Counted from the stretch's first letter, positions 38,996-52,819 are shown. The stretch: 64,000 bases of DNA from Chrysomallon squamiferum (GCA_012295275.1 CM022667.1:16435988-16499987), one strand, 5' to 3'. Program-made: numbers and translations. Notes: generated by a model from the letters alone, not told the origin.

Positions 38996-39408
38996 CAGAA
39001 GTAATTGTTACGTTTACGTTGGTTAACTCGGTTAAACTGTGCTTCGCACGATCGCATGTAGGCTTACCTCATTGAACTGATCACGATTCAAGTCGATTGC
39101 TTTCCCGCCTGCAGAGACAGAAATCGACGGCAGTTTTCAAGATAGTGAGTGGTACCCATGCACTTGTGAAAAATGTTAATATCCATCTCTTTCTTCATCG
39201 CGTTTGAGGCGCAACCGATGAAAACAATAAGTTGAAAATACATGTAGCTTCAAGACTGTAAGTTTCATCCAAGAAAGTAACAGTTTCCGTCTGTTAGCAC
39301 TTCGACGCCGTAAGAATATAAAACCAAAGCATTTCATCGCCGCATTTACTGCACACACACCTGCACCGAGCACGAGGAGGTGTGTGCGTATTTGTGTGTA
39401 TTTGTGTG

Positions 39409-39450
<42 letters not shown>

Positions 39451-39456
39451 TATATA
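39409..39456 (+). repeat. (TA)n microsatellite next to the LTR of element A
   Basis: TA tract immediately before the LTR-like start at about 39459. The Tyr/Ile frames around it are artefacts. Confidence 0.92.
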
Positions 39457-39458
39457 GG

Positions 39459-40022
39459 GACTGAACTGAAAACACCAAGCGTCATAATACAAAGATACAT
39501 AAACTTCATTAAAGGTCTGAGGTTTATTTCTCTTTCTTTAGACTTGAAGTTATTCGAAGACTCATGGGACATATATATTGTAAACAGAGTCACTGGGGCT
39601 ATGTTATGGAACCCAGAACAGTAATGGTTTGCCAGTATTGGTCGGGAGTGAATATGTTATCTGTGTGACTGCAGTGAAAGATAGTTCTAGAGAGAAGACA
39701 GAGTATCTACAAAGGGAGGCACACGTTTTGGCCAATTGTCTGCATTATACTATTCATCATTTATAATTGTCTATCATGTTGTACAATCATCAAGAGCAAC
39801 CAAAGATATAACTGAGATCGAGCTTGTGTAGTTTTTGTCTGAGGGTGTTGTATACAGGGACCAATTTGAGACTGAGAAATGCAGAACAGCATTTCCATGC
39901 TTGTACGCCGTTGTACGAACCAGAAATCACAGTTTGAATAATGTAATTAGTCTTATACGTAATGTGTTCACTAGTGTAAACTGTTTTAATATATACTGCG
40001 TAATACACATCTTGAACTGCAT
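39459..40022 (+). repeat. 5' LTR of gypsy element A (approximate ends)
   Basis: Matches 44201-44692 and the LTRs of element B over most of its length. Shared landmarks are the TTTATTTCTCTTTCTTTAGA block, GATCGAG before the CTTGTG segment, and a GACCAATTTGAGACTG segment. The 3' limit is placed at a CA near 40022, where the copies stop matching. Confidence 0.75.
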
Positions 40023-43000
40023 TTTTGTTTCAGGATCTTTATGCACCCGTTCACAGATGGCATCGGTGAGAAGATTGTCAGTTCTCTAACCTTTTCATTT
40101 CTAAATAGACGGAGATTTGAAGAAATGCTAAACAATAGGGCACCTGGATTTTCCACTTAAAGCAGAGATACGACAAAACGATCAAATAGCAGGATAACTT
40201 CCAAAAGGAAAGTGCGAAATACTACAAGACTGGGTATTACTAACGTCTAACGAAAGCAAATATATAACTGTTTTATTGCATTTTTCAAATATTTAACATG
40301 GTGTGGAAAAATACCTTTGAAAATGCAGATAAAGACGAACCGAAGATTATTCGTAGGAGAAGAAAGAAAGGAATGATTGCAACAGAAATGTTACTGATGA
40401 ATTTAATTACGACATAACCATTACTCATGGAGTTACACTTTGAGAGGTGTGATGTTTCCGGGGAGTTCAGAAGTTGCCAAAATAGTGGAAGAACAGAAGA
40501 TGAACGAACGTTAATACAACATCAGTGGAAGGAGTGAAATATGTATTATGAAGTAAATTGCGTGGTGGATAAACACTGACAACATCAGGTTAATTGATAT
40601 TGAACTCGTTTTTTCTTCTTTTTTCCGTGTATTTAATTGTAGATGATTATTATTATTGGCCAAACACTACGAAAGGTTGGTGATTGTGAAATGTTTGAAT
40701 GTGAACGAACGGCGGCTGAGAGGTGTGATTTTATTTAGAATTTTAATATTAATTAATTGATCTATACATGACCAGTTGTTTGGTTACATGATTGGACACA
40801 CTAATGGCCAGCGATGGTCCTTAGCCAAAGCCTAGATAAATATGTGAGATAAAGAGCCCTGAGTCGCGGCAATTAAGGGCATCTGGTGAGGAAATAAATT
40901 CAAAATGAAGATTCCTGGAGAGATCAGTTGTAATGTAACAATAACAGAGTTAACCACTGATACACTGAATCCTAAAAGAAAGTTATTATTTTATTATTTC
41001 ACCGAATATTTGATAATGAATTTAAATCTAAAGTAAATATCCAATCAAATTAAAAATAATTTGTGTAAAAACTAAAAATTTAATTCACAGAAAGTATATT
41101 ATGGACATGGCACGATTCGCTTCTCATAACATGTCACTGAATTCCCAGCTGACTTTAACATATAACAGCTTTGCAAAATGGCGAAACGCTAAAAGATCAG
41201 GTGGCAGAGTTGTAGGCGGCTTTACAAGAAGAAAGGGCTGTGACTCAATGAATCAATGAGCAATTGCTCAGTAATTAACAGGTTGAAAGTTAATAATATT
41301 AAACCAATGACCCATTCCCTTTATGTCGGAATCAAGATAAAGATGAATAAATTTAACGGGTCAGATAATGGCCTCACATTTAGAGATTTTCGAGATCAAG
41401 TAGAGAGGGCATTGCTACATCAGGGCCTTATTGAAATGGAGGCAGGTTAGTTTTATATTAGCTCGCTTACAAGAAGAAATTAGGTTAAGGTCACATGACC
41501 AAGAAAATCCAGAAGTGGTTGGGACGTTTTGCATAAGACGACAGAAGATAGAACATCATTGCGAATTCTCTTACTGTCTCTCTGAGTTACTGGATGGAGT
41601 GAACAGGAAAAACGTAGCTATGGTGCCCGACAACAATAATACATTGTTGCACCAATTTGCAGAGAATGTGAGAGACCGAAGTCTACAAGAAAGAACAAAA
41701 ACAATTAGTCCGGCAGAGGGATGGCATGATCTTTCTCCAGTTACGGGAAGAAGCCTTTAAACTGTTGGAAGATGTGGGATGTTCCAGCACTTTAAAACAC
41801 AAAGTAACATCCAGAATAGTGGTTGCAGATGTCATCTCTTTTCTGCTAACGGATTATATAGCAGAGCTAGGCGAAACTATATCAAAACAGCAAAAGAGAT
41901 AGAAAGATCGGTCTCATACTTTTATAAGTACAGCTAACTACTTCTCCACCAGCGTTAAACTTCTGAAATGGGCTGTGCCTGAAAAGGTTAAAGGTTATCT
42001 TCTTGGATATAAATTTACCATATATACTTACAAAACCCACTAAGTCATCTTGATACCGCAAAACTGGGAGCAGGGGAGCATAGATGAGTGTCTCAGCTGG
42101 CAGCATTTGATTTTGATGTGATTTTTACTGAATGACGCCTGCTTCAGTGCACGTTGCGTTGAGAAATACTACTAGTATTGAACAGTAAGACCAGCTATAC
42201 TGAGTGATGGTAGAAAAGTCAAAATACAAATTAAAAAGGAGATTGCTGCATTAGATGGATAAAGGTAGGAAAACATCCAGAGCTGAGAGAAGATTATAAG
42301 AATCTCGTTTGTTAAAACTAATCGGAAAATGGGATAGATTATTTCTTGAAAAGAATGTGCTTCACAGAAAACTAGAGGTCGCAGTTTGGGACGTATGAAG
42401 CCGATAATCTTACCAGGCAGGACGAAGGAGAAAGTTCTCCATAGTTTAAATAATTTGACAGGACAACAAGATTTTAAAAGAAACATGAGCCTTGTTAGAA
42501 GAAGATGATACTGGTCTGCAGTGCACAAAGATGTGGAGCAATGGTGTAAAAAATGTGAAAGGTGTGCAATGGCTATTGAAACTGCTTTTGGGACATCTTA
42601 TTGCTATGGGATCCTGTGATTGTAGCCTGGATTTCACAGTATTGGAGCCATCTTCAAGTGGTAAAGAAAATGTCTTAGTTATCACTGAAGTTTTTAACCA
42701 AGGTCACTGTGGATGTTCCCTCGAAAGACCAGATGGCTGTAACCGAAAAGTGTCTTAGTGTCTGAGTGGTTTCATCAATATGGTGCACCAGATCGATTAC
42801 ATACTGATCAGGGTAGAAACTTCGAATCGGAGGTTACAAGTAGTTTATGGAGTGAATAACACCAGGACCACACTCTATCTCCCTGAAGGAACAGGTCAGT
42901 GTGAGAACACTGTATCATGTATTCCTCACAGCTTCCAAAGATCGTAACAAGGAATGGTCTGAATACATACCTAAACATATGTATTCGTGAAGGTTTTAAC

Positions 43001-44200
43001 CGCGAAATTCTTAGTGTCTGAGCGGTTTCAGTGAGATACACCAGAAGGTTTACACTCTGATCAGGGTAGAAACTTCGAATCGGAGATAATAAGTAGTTTA
43101 TGGAATGAATAAAAGCAATACCACAGCCTCTCTCCCTGAAGGAACTGCTCAGTGTGAGAGATTCACCAAAACACTAAATCATCTGCTTCTCATAGTTCCC
43201 AAAGGTCGTAACAAGAAATGGCCTGAGTACATACCTCAAAAATACTTATTATTACAATGCTGCAACTCATCCTAAAAAAGACTTTTCACCATTTCTTCTG
43301 ATGTTTGGAATACACGCTCAACTTCTAATCGACTGTCTTCTGTATGGAGACAATGTCGAGATGCTGAAGAAGATACTACCAGAATGGATACAGGAGCATC
43401 AAGAGAAGCTAGATTGTACCTGTTGAAAAGAAGGGGAGAATACTGGCGATGAACACTGGTCATGACGAAGTGTTTACAGATAACAAAATTAGTATTTATT
43501 CTCTTATTATATATCAGGGCAGGAAAAAGATTCACGACCACTCAGAGGTCAACTGTATAGAGTAACTGAAATGCCGGATCAAGATGAAAAAGACATCAGG
43601 CTGGTGAATAGGTTCAGAGATGAAACAGAATTATGTTACATACAAGTAGAAATATGATTTGATGGAGGATGAACAAGTAAAGCGTGAAATGGCCAGCTTG
43701 ACGATCCACATCAACTTTTCGTGAACAATGTGGCACCATCATCTCAAGCACAAAACGTGCCAGGAGCACGCTGATACTGACTCAGCGTACCTGCCAGCAA
43801 CCACTATCGAGCAGGTCCCAGATGAGAACGTTTGTCCATCTACTTTATCAAATGAAAATATTTCGATCTGACTTAGTGCTACATTAATGCAAAAGGCAGT
43901 TAAAAAGGTAAGTAGTGTTTTGAGTCAAAGAGATACGTAATAACTATGGTTACCAAACAAAATAAGTGCGGTTGATTAAGACAGTATTAAGTCTGCCTAT
44001 ATTGACATTTGTTTTCAAACATTAAGTCGTTTTCTGAAATTTGTAGATTAGACTTCAAAATATAATATAAGTAGATTTTAGAAATTTCTAGTTTAAAGTA
44101 TCAATTGCATTTGTTTCCCAGAATAGATATATGAATATTATAATGTTTCATCATCTTATAAATGTTTTCGAGGACGTAAACGTTAAGCAGGGGAATTTGT
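40023..44200 (+). mobile_element. Ty3/gypsy-like element A, internal region, decayed
   Basis: Gag-like frames (41256-41450, 41431-41760) are followed directly by an RNase H end segment (about 41950-42110, LKWAVPEK...HLDTAKL...). Protease and reverse transcriptase are missing. Integrase remnants follow: zinc-finger region (about 42480-42560), first core Asp region (about 42640), HTDQGRNFES (about 42800, repeated at about 43050) and SPFLLMFG-like residues (about 43280). Many stops and frameshifts. An integrase core segment is tandemly duplicated. Not functional. Confidence 0.85.
42735..43246 (+). repeat. 256-bp tandem duplication within the integrase core of element A
   Basis: The stretch with TTAGTGTCTGAG...TGATCAGGGTAGAAACTTCG occurs at about 42755 and again 256 bases later at 43011, both diverged. 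Element B has it once, so element A gained it after the two separated. Confidence 0.85.
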
Positions 44201-44692
44201 GAGAGACTGAAGTAAAAGCACCACGTGTAACATAAAGATACATAAACACCATTAACACGTCTGCGGTTTATTTCTCTTTCTTTAGACTTAAAATACTTGT
44301 GGAATTCGTCCAAGATACTTCAGACATTAATATATGGTAAACACTGTCACTGGGGCTATCTTAAGGAACCCAGGACAGTAATGTATTATGATTTATATTG
44401 TATTATCATATATTGTATTAATCATATATTATATTCTACAATCAACAAGAGGAATTAAAGCTATAATCGAGATCGAATTTGTGTAGGTTTTTCTGTGAGG
44501 GTGCTTTATGCACATATGTACACTACAGGAACCAGTTTGAGACTGGGAACAGAAGTGCACAACAGCAACTATCTGCTTGTGCGCTGTTGTACCACCAACC
44601 AGATGTCATAGTTTGAATAATGCAATTAAGCTTATATATGTTGTGTTCAATAGCATATTTAATACGTACTGCATAATACTAATCTTTCACTA
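44201..44692 (+). repeat. 3' LTR of gypsy element A (approximate ends)
   Basis: LTR copy following a purine-rich AGCAGGGGAAT stretch that could be the polypurine tract. It is shorter than the 5' LTR because of an internal deletion replaced by TATATT repeats. Confidence 0.72.
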
Positions 44693-46252
44693 CATTATAA
44701 AACATACATTTTTACACAAAAATGTCTGGGATGTATTTAAATATAACGAAATATATTATCAGTGTGAATTTCTCTGTTTGATCAGTGTCCGAAATATAAA
44801 ACAGATAAAGATTCCCTGCAACATTAAAAGTATTTTAAGGATTCCATAAGGGTAGAAAGGTTGAGAAACATTGACTGTACCATGCAGAGGCAACCAGCAA
44901 TATGTACTAGCACGTACACTGTTGCTTTTGCATTTTACGGTTTCGGATTCCCTTTTCAACTGTGTTGCATATTACTGCCTTGGGTGACCCACACATTATA
45001 CATTTTTGATCTAATGCCTCGAAGAGCCGATTATTGTCCAGATTTCTTCACCTGTTTTTCTTTTCTTTCTTTTTTTCAATCGGTCTAAATTAAACAAAGG
45101 CTTTTTAATAAGTTTGCAGTGCCGACGCAATCCCATATGTTGGGTTAGGGTTACAGGTATAAACATTCATACTGCGCAGGCTCACGAAGAATGACTTCCC
45201 GTGACAAAGTAGCCTGAAACTAGTCTATTTACAAATTGATGGGGTGTGAGAGACAGGTTGTTATGGGCGACATGAATAGCTTCGTAGGAGACTTTAAACT
45301 TTGGCAACTAACATGAACATATTTCGAATTAGATGGTATAATGGCCATAGAAAACGGTGCGTGAAATTTACAGTTGAACGATTCAAATTAAAAGGAGTGC
45401 AACAACCCGGATAAAGTCTTTGTGATTCATGCCTAAGGGTTTTGATAACGCCAGATTAAAATACTATCTCGTGAAAGGTACAAACAAAACATTTCTCGAA
45501 TGGATACGTGCTTATGTCCATGACCATAAAAGAGCGTGCTGCCTGTCGTGGATTTTTGTATACTTGTAGAGCACAAAAAAGTTATGGCATCGATGACTGA
45601 AAAAAGAACATAATTGTCAGTTTTATTTGGTTCCGCAGACTGAATAATTTTTAAAATAAAATCATAATTGTAATAATTGTTTTCCTTTCCTAGATGTTTG
45701 GTTCCGTCCCTATTCCTAGTTGACGTCGTTCATCTTTTAAAATAAAATCAAACGTTCAATCCTCAGACTTGTTACTTGTTTTGGTACAGTTATCCAGATG
45801 TTGTGACAGTTGATTGCTTTTGTCCCAGTTTGCAAGTATTCAGGGTCAGTATATAGTCTACATTTCTAGCAGTGGCCACATGTGCATTAGAATACGAAAT
45901 ACCTCTGTTGGCTAAGCGCTTTATATTAGACACTGACGGAAAGTGATTATCGTTTCTAGGCAGTTAGTGTGACGCAAATGGCTGTTACTAAGGCTTACCA
46001 GTTAACTCAATGTATTTTTCGCATTTTTCAGAGCAGACAAATGCAAATAAGAACTATATATATATATATATGTAAGTCTAAATACGAAATCCATTTATAT
46101 TTCTGGTTTATTCTATATACAATTTTAAATACTTTTGTGCTTAAAATAAAGTTTGGGTATACAAAACTGTCCTAAAATAGTAAAATACAATCATTTCTCT
46201 GCTCGGAAAAAGTTTCGGTAGAGGGAGCCTTTCGGATTTCGGAATATATATA

Positions 46253-46264
46253 TACACACACACA

Positions 46265-46312
<48 letters not shown>
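46253..46312 (+). repeat. (CA)n microsatellite
   Basis: CA tract flanked by TA repeats. Confidence 0.93.
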
Positions 46313-46745
46313 TATATATATAGCATTTTAAAAAAAACTGATTTAGACATGTTGAGTGATGCAAACCTACAAAAATCTAATACTGTATATTCATAACCAA
46401 AACAACTAATAATCATAATAAAATTAACTGAAATGCACAAGCACTGCAAACAGATACCAGCTCATTTATCTTTAACAGAGTCCCAAGATAATATATCATT
46501 AAAATCAATTTAATATTTGCTGTTGCAAGAATATTTTCGAATTTCCGACGGATAATCAACTAATATTTATCAAATTCGCACATACATAAAGAAAAACAAA
46601 ATCAAGTCTTACCATTCTGCATGTTGTTCCAATTATTTGAACAGTTGAACTTCAGTGTTTTTATGTATAATGCGCGCAGAAAAAACATCTATGTATGTAT
46701 GTTTATCAGTTGTCATAGGTTACAATTTTGTTTTGCAAATGGATC

Positions 46746-46859
46746 GAAACTTGATCGATACTGACAGGTGAACCAGGCGTTACCTGTAGGCGTTTTGTTT
46801 CAGAAACTTGATCGATACTGACAGGTGAACCAGGCGTTACCTGTAGGCGCTTTGTTTCA
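46746..46859 (+). repeat. 57-bp direct tandem duplication
   Basis: GAAACTTGATCGATACTGAC and the following 37 bases occur twice in tandem with one substitution. The homologous place in unit II (about 54750) has a single shortened copy. Confidence 0.95.
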
Positions 46860-47019
46860 GATAACAAACTGTGTACATGAAAGATAATTTACACAAAAAA
46901 TTATATATATATATAAAAAATAATGAACATTGAATAGCATTATCATATTTTAATATCAGACCGCTACTTGAAAATCAGTGGAAAATTCCGCTCTATTCCA
47001 TGTTTTCAGCCGTTATTTA

Positions 47020-47965
47020 GAGGTCAGGAATTGGTGGCTTTTGTTTAATTAGAAACACTAGGGAAACAAGACATGTTAATTCTTGTCAAGTTTTCATGGA
47101 CATCATTGACATTGCTGCAGCTCGTAGTTTATATTATGGCCAATAACTAATGAAAACCACGTTTATGCGAATTAGTCGTACTGAAAAAGAGCTTTGAACA
47201 TATAGAGGCTGCCCAGCTTAGTGTTGTTATTTTCTAGATTGCCTCAACGTCCCAACCAATCCCAAGATCTTAGTTTGACATACAACATGAGCAGATCTCT
47301 TACAGCGGCATTCAAACTGGAGAGAAAAGTTATTCCTGCCACCTCAGCACGACGAACCATTTGCAGGAAACTGCAAACAGAGAGGGAAATATTGCTGTAT
47401 TTTCACAGTTTGCCGAATATATCTACACAACGTATATTTCCTCTGTTCCGATCATCTGGCTCTCAGCATGGAGCCTTCATCAGATCAGCGTCCTTACAAA
47501 CAATTTTCACGTTTACAATGGCGCAAAAATTAGCTCGGTTTATTTCTCTTTCTTTAGACTGAAAGTACTTTGGAAATTATTCCAAGAGAGCTGGGACATA
47601 AACACTGTCACTGTGGCTATCTTGAGGAACCCAGGACTGTATTGGTCAGGTGTGTGAGATGTTATCTGTGTGACTGGGGTGGAAGATATTTCAAGAAAGA
47701 AGAGAGAATATCTGGTAAGGGAGGAAGACGTGTTGGTCAATTATCTGCTTTATAATTACTATACGTCATTTATAATGTTTTACTATAATTGTTTATCGTG
47801 TTGTACAATCATCAAAAGGAATTAAACGTATAACCGAGATCGAACTTGTGTAGTATTTTTTGTGAGGGCGTTATATGTACATATATACACATACAGAGAC
47901 CAGTTTGAGACAGGGGACAGAAGTGCACAACAGCATTTCTCTGCTTCTGCGCCGTTGAGCCAACC
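47020..47965 (+). repeat. Segment X plus LTR piece, copy II
   Basis: Near-identical to 38041-38995. Here X directly adjoins the LTR that serves element B, replacing its first 75 or so bases. Confidence 0.88.
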
Positions 47966-48054
47966 ATAAGTAATAAATTGAATAATGTAATTAGGCTTAT
48001 ATTCACTAGTGTAAAATGCACTTAATGTATACTGTCTAATACACATCCTGAACT
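47537..48054 (+). repeat. 5' LTR of gypsy element B, missing its start
   Basis: LTR homology begins at the GGTTTATTTCTC block; the preceding LTR bases seen in element A are replaced by segment X. Confidence 0.75.
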
Positions 48055-51000
48055 ATATTTTTGTTTCAGGGTCTTTATACACCAGTCCACAAATGCCATC
48101 ACTGAGAGAATAGTCAGATTTGGAAACAGACAGACTTGTCAGATTTGAAGTACTGAAAAACAGTTAAATTGTGATGCAGATGCATTTTCCAATTAAAGCA
48201 GCAAATCGACGAAACTATGAAATAGCAGAAAAAGTTACAACAGGAAAGTGCGAAATATTACAACATCTGTCATAAGGTAGTTTACATAACTGTTTTTTTT
48301 TTGGGGGGGTTGTTGTTGTTTTGGGGCATTTTAAAACATTTAATTTTGTTGTGTAATAAAATTTCAAAAATGCAGATAAAGACGAACTGAAGATTATTCG
48401 TAGGAGAAGAAAGAAAGGAATGATTACAACAGAAAACACATTAAGGAACTTAATTACTACAGAACAAGTACTCATGCAGTTATACTTTGAGAGGTGTGAT
48501 GTTTCCGGGGAGTTGTCAAGTTGCCAAAGTAGCGGAAGAACAGAAGATGAAAGAATGTCAACACAACATCAGTGGAAAGAGTGAGAGATGTATTATGAAG
48601 TAAATTGCGTGGTGGATAAACACTGACACTATCAGGTTAATTATCATTCAACTTTTGTTGTTCTTCTGTGTGTTTAACTGTAAACTGTTATTAGTGGCCA
48701 AAAACAACGAAAGGTGGGTGATTGTGAAATGTTGGACATGAACGAATGACAGCTGAGAGGTGTTATGTTAGATAGTGTTTTAATATTAGTTAACTGAACT
48801 ATACTAACATTCCATCAGTCGAACTATTTGAACAATATAATATGTAAGGTAAAACTGAAATTAGTAACTGCGGATTAGTCATGAAATTGTGAAAGTTATG
48901 GTCTGAGGAATCTCTCTAAAAATTACTATCGCATAAAGAGGCGTAACTATTTGCGGTCAATTTCTGTCCAAAGTTGAATTTAAAATGATCAGTTCTTTGT
49001 TTATTTGTTTGGACACACTAATGGCCAGCGATGGTCCTTAGCCAAGGCCTATATAAATGTGTGACATAAACAGTCCTTGTGGTGTCAATTAAGAGCATCT
49101 CTATGAGAAAATAAATTCAAAATAAGGATTCCTGGAGAGATCAGTTGTAATGTAATTATAACAGAGTTAACCATTGACACACTGAATCCTAAAAGAAAGT
49201 TAGCAAAACTAATTATTTTATTTCACTGAAGATGTGATAATGAATTTAAAGCTAAAGTAAATTTGCAGTCAAAATAAAACTAATTTGTGTGAAAAATAAA
49301 CATGTTGTTCACAGAAACTATATAACTGGCTTCTGGAATGAGCAAAACATTATTAACTTCTTGTAACATATCACTGAATTCCCAGCTAATGGTCTCACAT
49401 TTATATATTTTCGGGATCAGAGAAGGAAGATGAATCACTGATAGAATTATCTTACTGTCTCTCCAAATTACTGAAAAGAGTGAACACGAAAAACACAGCT
49501 ATGGTGTCCGAGAAGAATAATACGTTGTCGCATCAATTTGAAGAGAATGTGAGAGACCCAGGTCTTCAAGAAAGGATTAAAACAATTAATCCTGAAGAGA
49601 GACGGCATGACCTTTCTCTAGTACGAGAAGAAGCTTTTAAATTGTCGAAAGATATGGGATGTTCCAGCATTGCAAAACACGAAGTAACATCCAGAAAAGG
49701 GGTAACATCAGCAAAAGTGGTTGCTGATGTTACCTCTTTTCTGCTAACAGATTATATAGTAGAGCTAGGCGAGACTGTTTAAAACATCAAAAGAGATACA
49801 AAACCTATCTTATATCTTTGCAAGTACAGCAAACTATTTCTCCACCAGCGTTCAACCTATGAAATGGGCTGTGCCTGAAAAGTTTAAAGATTATCTTCTT
49901 GGACATAAATTTACCATATATACTTACAAAACCCACTAAGTCACCTTGATACCGCAAAATTCGGTACTTGGGAGCAGAGATGGGTGTCTCAGCTGGAAGT
50001 ATTTGATTTTGATGTGAAATATCATTCAGTGCAACACAATAAGAATGCCAGGAAGGTATTTTTACGAACTGACCTCTACTTCAATGGAAGCTGCGTTGAG
50101 AACTACTACTAGTATTGAAGTATCACAAACAATGAAACCAGCTAGACTGAGTTAAGGAATAAAAGTCATTTGCACTGTTTAATCAAGTTATGTGTGCCAC
50201 ATCACCATTTCCCCGCTAGTGTTTAAAAGAACTAGCAGCAATACAGGCAAAATTAATCAGGAGATTGTTACATCACATGATTAGAGGTCAAGTACTGAAT
50301 TTGGTTTATTAACACTAATCCCAAAATGGGAGAAATTATTTCTTGAAAAGAATTGCTTCACAGAAAAGTAGAAGATCGCAATTTGGGACGTATGAAGCCG
50401 ATAGTCTTACCAGGAATGACGAAGGAGAAAACTCGGCATAGTTTACATAATTAGACAGGACTACAATGTTTTTAAAGAACCAGGAGCCTTGTTAGATACT
50501 GGCCTGCAATGCATGAAGATGTGGAACAACGGTGTAAAGAGTGTGAAAGGTGTGCAGTGGCAAATGAAACTACTGGAACTACGTTTGGGACATCTTCTTG
50601 CTATGAGACCTCTTGAGACTGTATCCTGGATTTCACAGTGTTGGAGCCATTTTCAAGAGAAAATGTCTCAGTCATCACTCAATGTTTTACCAAGTTCGCT
50701 GTGGCGGTTCCCTCGAAAGACCAGAAGGCTTTAACCGCAGCAAAGTTGTTAGTGTCTGAGTAGTTTCAGCAATATGGTGCACCCTAACGATTACACACTG
50801 ATCAGGGTAGAAACTTCGAATCAGAGACTGCAAGTAGTTTATGGAGTGAATAAGAGTAGGACCACACCCTGCCTCTCTGAAGGAACTGGTCAGTGTGAGA
50901 GATTCAACAGAACACTGCATCATGCCCTCCTCACAGTTCCCAATGATCGTGACAACAAATGGCCTGAGTACGTGCCTCAATTTACTTATTATTACAATGC

Positions 51001-51905
51001 TGCAAGTCATTCTACAAAATACTTTTCACCGTTTTATTTGATGTTTGGAAGACACGCTCAACTTTCAATCGACTGTATTTTGGGTGGAGACAATGGCGAG
51101 AAGCTGAAGAAGATACTACCAGAATCGATACAGACAGGAGCACCAAAAGAAGCTAGGTTGTGCCTATTAAAAACAGGGGAGAATACCAGAATATCCAGGG
51201 CAGGAAAAACATTCACGACCACTCAGAAGTCAACTGTGCAGAATCACTGAAATGCTGGATCTTGATGGAAGGTTATATAATGTTGGTCGTTTGGAAGATA
51301 TAAAATACATCAGGTGTTGAATAGGTCAGAGATGAAACAGAGTTATGTTACATATAAAGAAAAACATTATTTAATGCAGGATGAACATCAGTCAGGCAAA
51401 GCTAAAACTGACCAGTCTGTTGCATTACATATCGAGTGAGCTTGACGATCCAAATCAACTTTTTGTAAACAATGTAGCACCACCATTTTAAGCTCAGAAC
51501 GTACCAGGAGCACGCTGATACTGACTCAGCGTACCTGCCAGAAATCTCTAACGACCAGGTCACAGATGAGAATGTTTATCCATCTACATTATCAAATGAA
51601 AAAGTTTTGATCAAAGTTAGTTCTACACCAGGCACTTTAAAAGGTAAGTACTGCTTGCAGTCATAGAGATACCGAATAACGTGGGACTCCAAACAAGATA
51701 AGCACAGTTGATTAAGGCAGTAATAAGTCTAGCTAGCCTGACATTTATTTTCAAGCATAACTAGTTTTTTTGAAATTTGTAGATTATGCTTCATAATATA
51801 GCATTTAGAAATTTCGAGTTTAAAGTTCCAATTGCATTTGTTTCTCAGAACAGGTCCATGAATATCACCATGTTTCACCATCTTATGAATGTTGTTGAGG
51901 ACGTA
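48055..51905 (+). mobile_element. Ty3/gypsy-like element B, internal region, decayed
   Basis: Gag-like frame (49480-49782, on from about 49440) is followed by the same RNase H end segment as in element A (about 49860-50050; HLDTAKFGTWEQRW, FDFDVKYHS). Protease and reverse transcriptase are missing at the same junction. Integrase follows: zinc-finger region (about 50500-50560), DFTVLEPF (about 50630), HTDQGRNFES (about 50796) and a good C-terminal core in frame from about 50880 to 51240 (GTGQCERFNRTLHHALL, YYYNAASHSTKYFSPFYLMFG). The integrase Asp and Glu positions are recognisable, but frames are broken. Confidence 0.87.
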
Positions 51906-52385
51906 AATATAAAGATGCAATAATACCTTTAACGCGTCTGAGGTATATTTCTCTTTGTTTGGACTTGGGGAATTCCTCCATGACATTTGCGAAATTAATA
52001 TACTGTAAACGCTGTCTCTGGGGCTATCTTTAGGAATGCAGAACAGAATGGTCTGCCAGTGGTGTTATCAGTTTGACTGGGGCGAAAGATATTTTAAAAG
52101 AGAAGAGATAATGTCTGTGTTGTACAATCATAAAGAGGAATTAAAGCTATAATCGAGACCGAACTTGTGTACTTTTTTTTATGAGGGTGCTTTATGCATA
52201 TACATATACAGGGACCAGTTTGAGACTGTGGACTGAAGTGCACAACAGCAATTCCCTGTGTGTCCGCGGTTGTACGAACCAGAAATCACAGATAAAATAA
52301 TGTAATTAGGCTTATAGGCTACGTAAAGGGTTGATTGTGTAAAATGTATTTAATATAGACTGCGTAATATACATCTTGAAATATA
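51906..52385 (+). repeat. 3' LTR of gypsy element B (approximate ends)
   Basis: Matches the other LTRs from the TATTTCTCTTTG block to the GCGTAATA block, with internal deletions. Confidence 0.7.
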
Positions 52386-52819
52386 AAGAAATACACACTT
52401 TTATGCACAGATGTCTGGGATGTATTTAAATATATTGAAATATATTGTCAGTGTCCGAGATATAAAATATAAGATGTTCCCTGAAACATTAAAACTATTT
52501 CAAGGGTTTCACGGGGGCAAAAATTTGAGAAACCCCGATTGTATCATGCAGACGGAACGAGCAGTATTATACTGCTAGCACATACATTACTGCTTCTCTC
52601 TTTTCACGGTTTCGGATTCCCTTTTCAACTGTGTTTCATTTAACAGCCTTGCATGATACGCACGATGTATTTTTGATTGTATCGTTGTAAGAGCTGCTTT
52701 TCATTCAGAGTAGTTCACCGAAACGACATGCGCGCGATGAGTAACGTCCCTCGACAGAACAGACTGACACTAGTCTCTCTATGCGAGCGTAAAATACCTT
52801 GTTTTTTTCTTACCTGCAG

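Larger units (their letters stand above)
38041..47018 (+). repeat. Tandem duplication unit I, about 9 kb
   Basis: Contains segment X with an LTR fragment (38041-38995), a unique stretch (about 39000-39455), Ty3/gypsy element A with LTRs, and a downstream region (about 44700-47018). Unit II repeats this order from 47019. The left outer edge and the unit I/unit II junction share TTATTTAGAGGTC, and the end of unit I (about 46905-47012) matches the end of unit II (about 55440-55545). Confidence 0.8.
44693..47018. other. Downstream part of unit I, no intact gene
   Basis: Homologous to about 52386-55545 of unit II, with patchy similarity. The site equivalent to the SWIM exon of unit II (about 45570-45600) keeps the acceptor and AGCACA start but lacks the core. 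Contains (CA)n at 46253-46312 and a 57-base duplication at 46746-46859. Confidence 0.6.
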
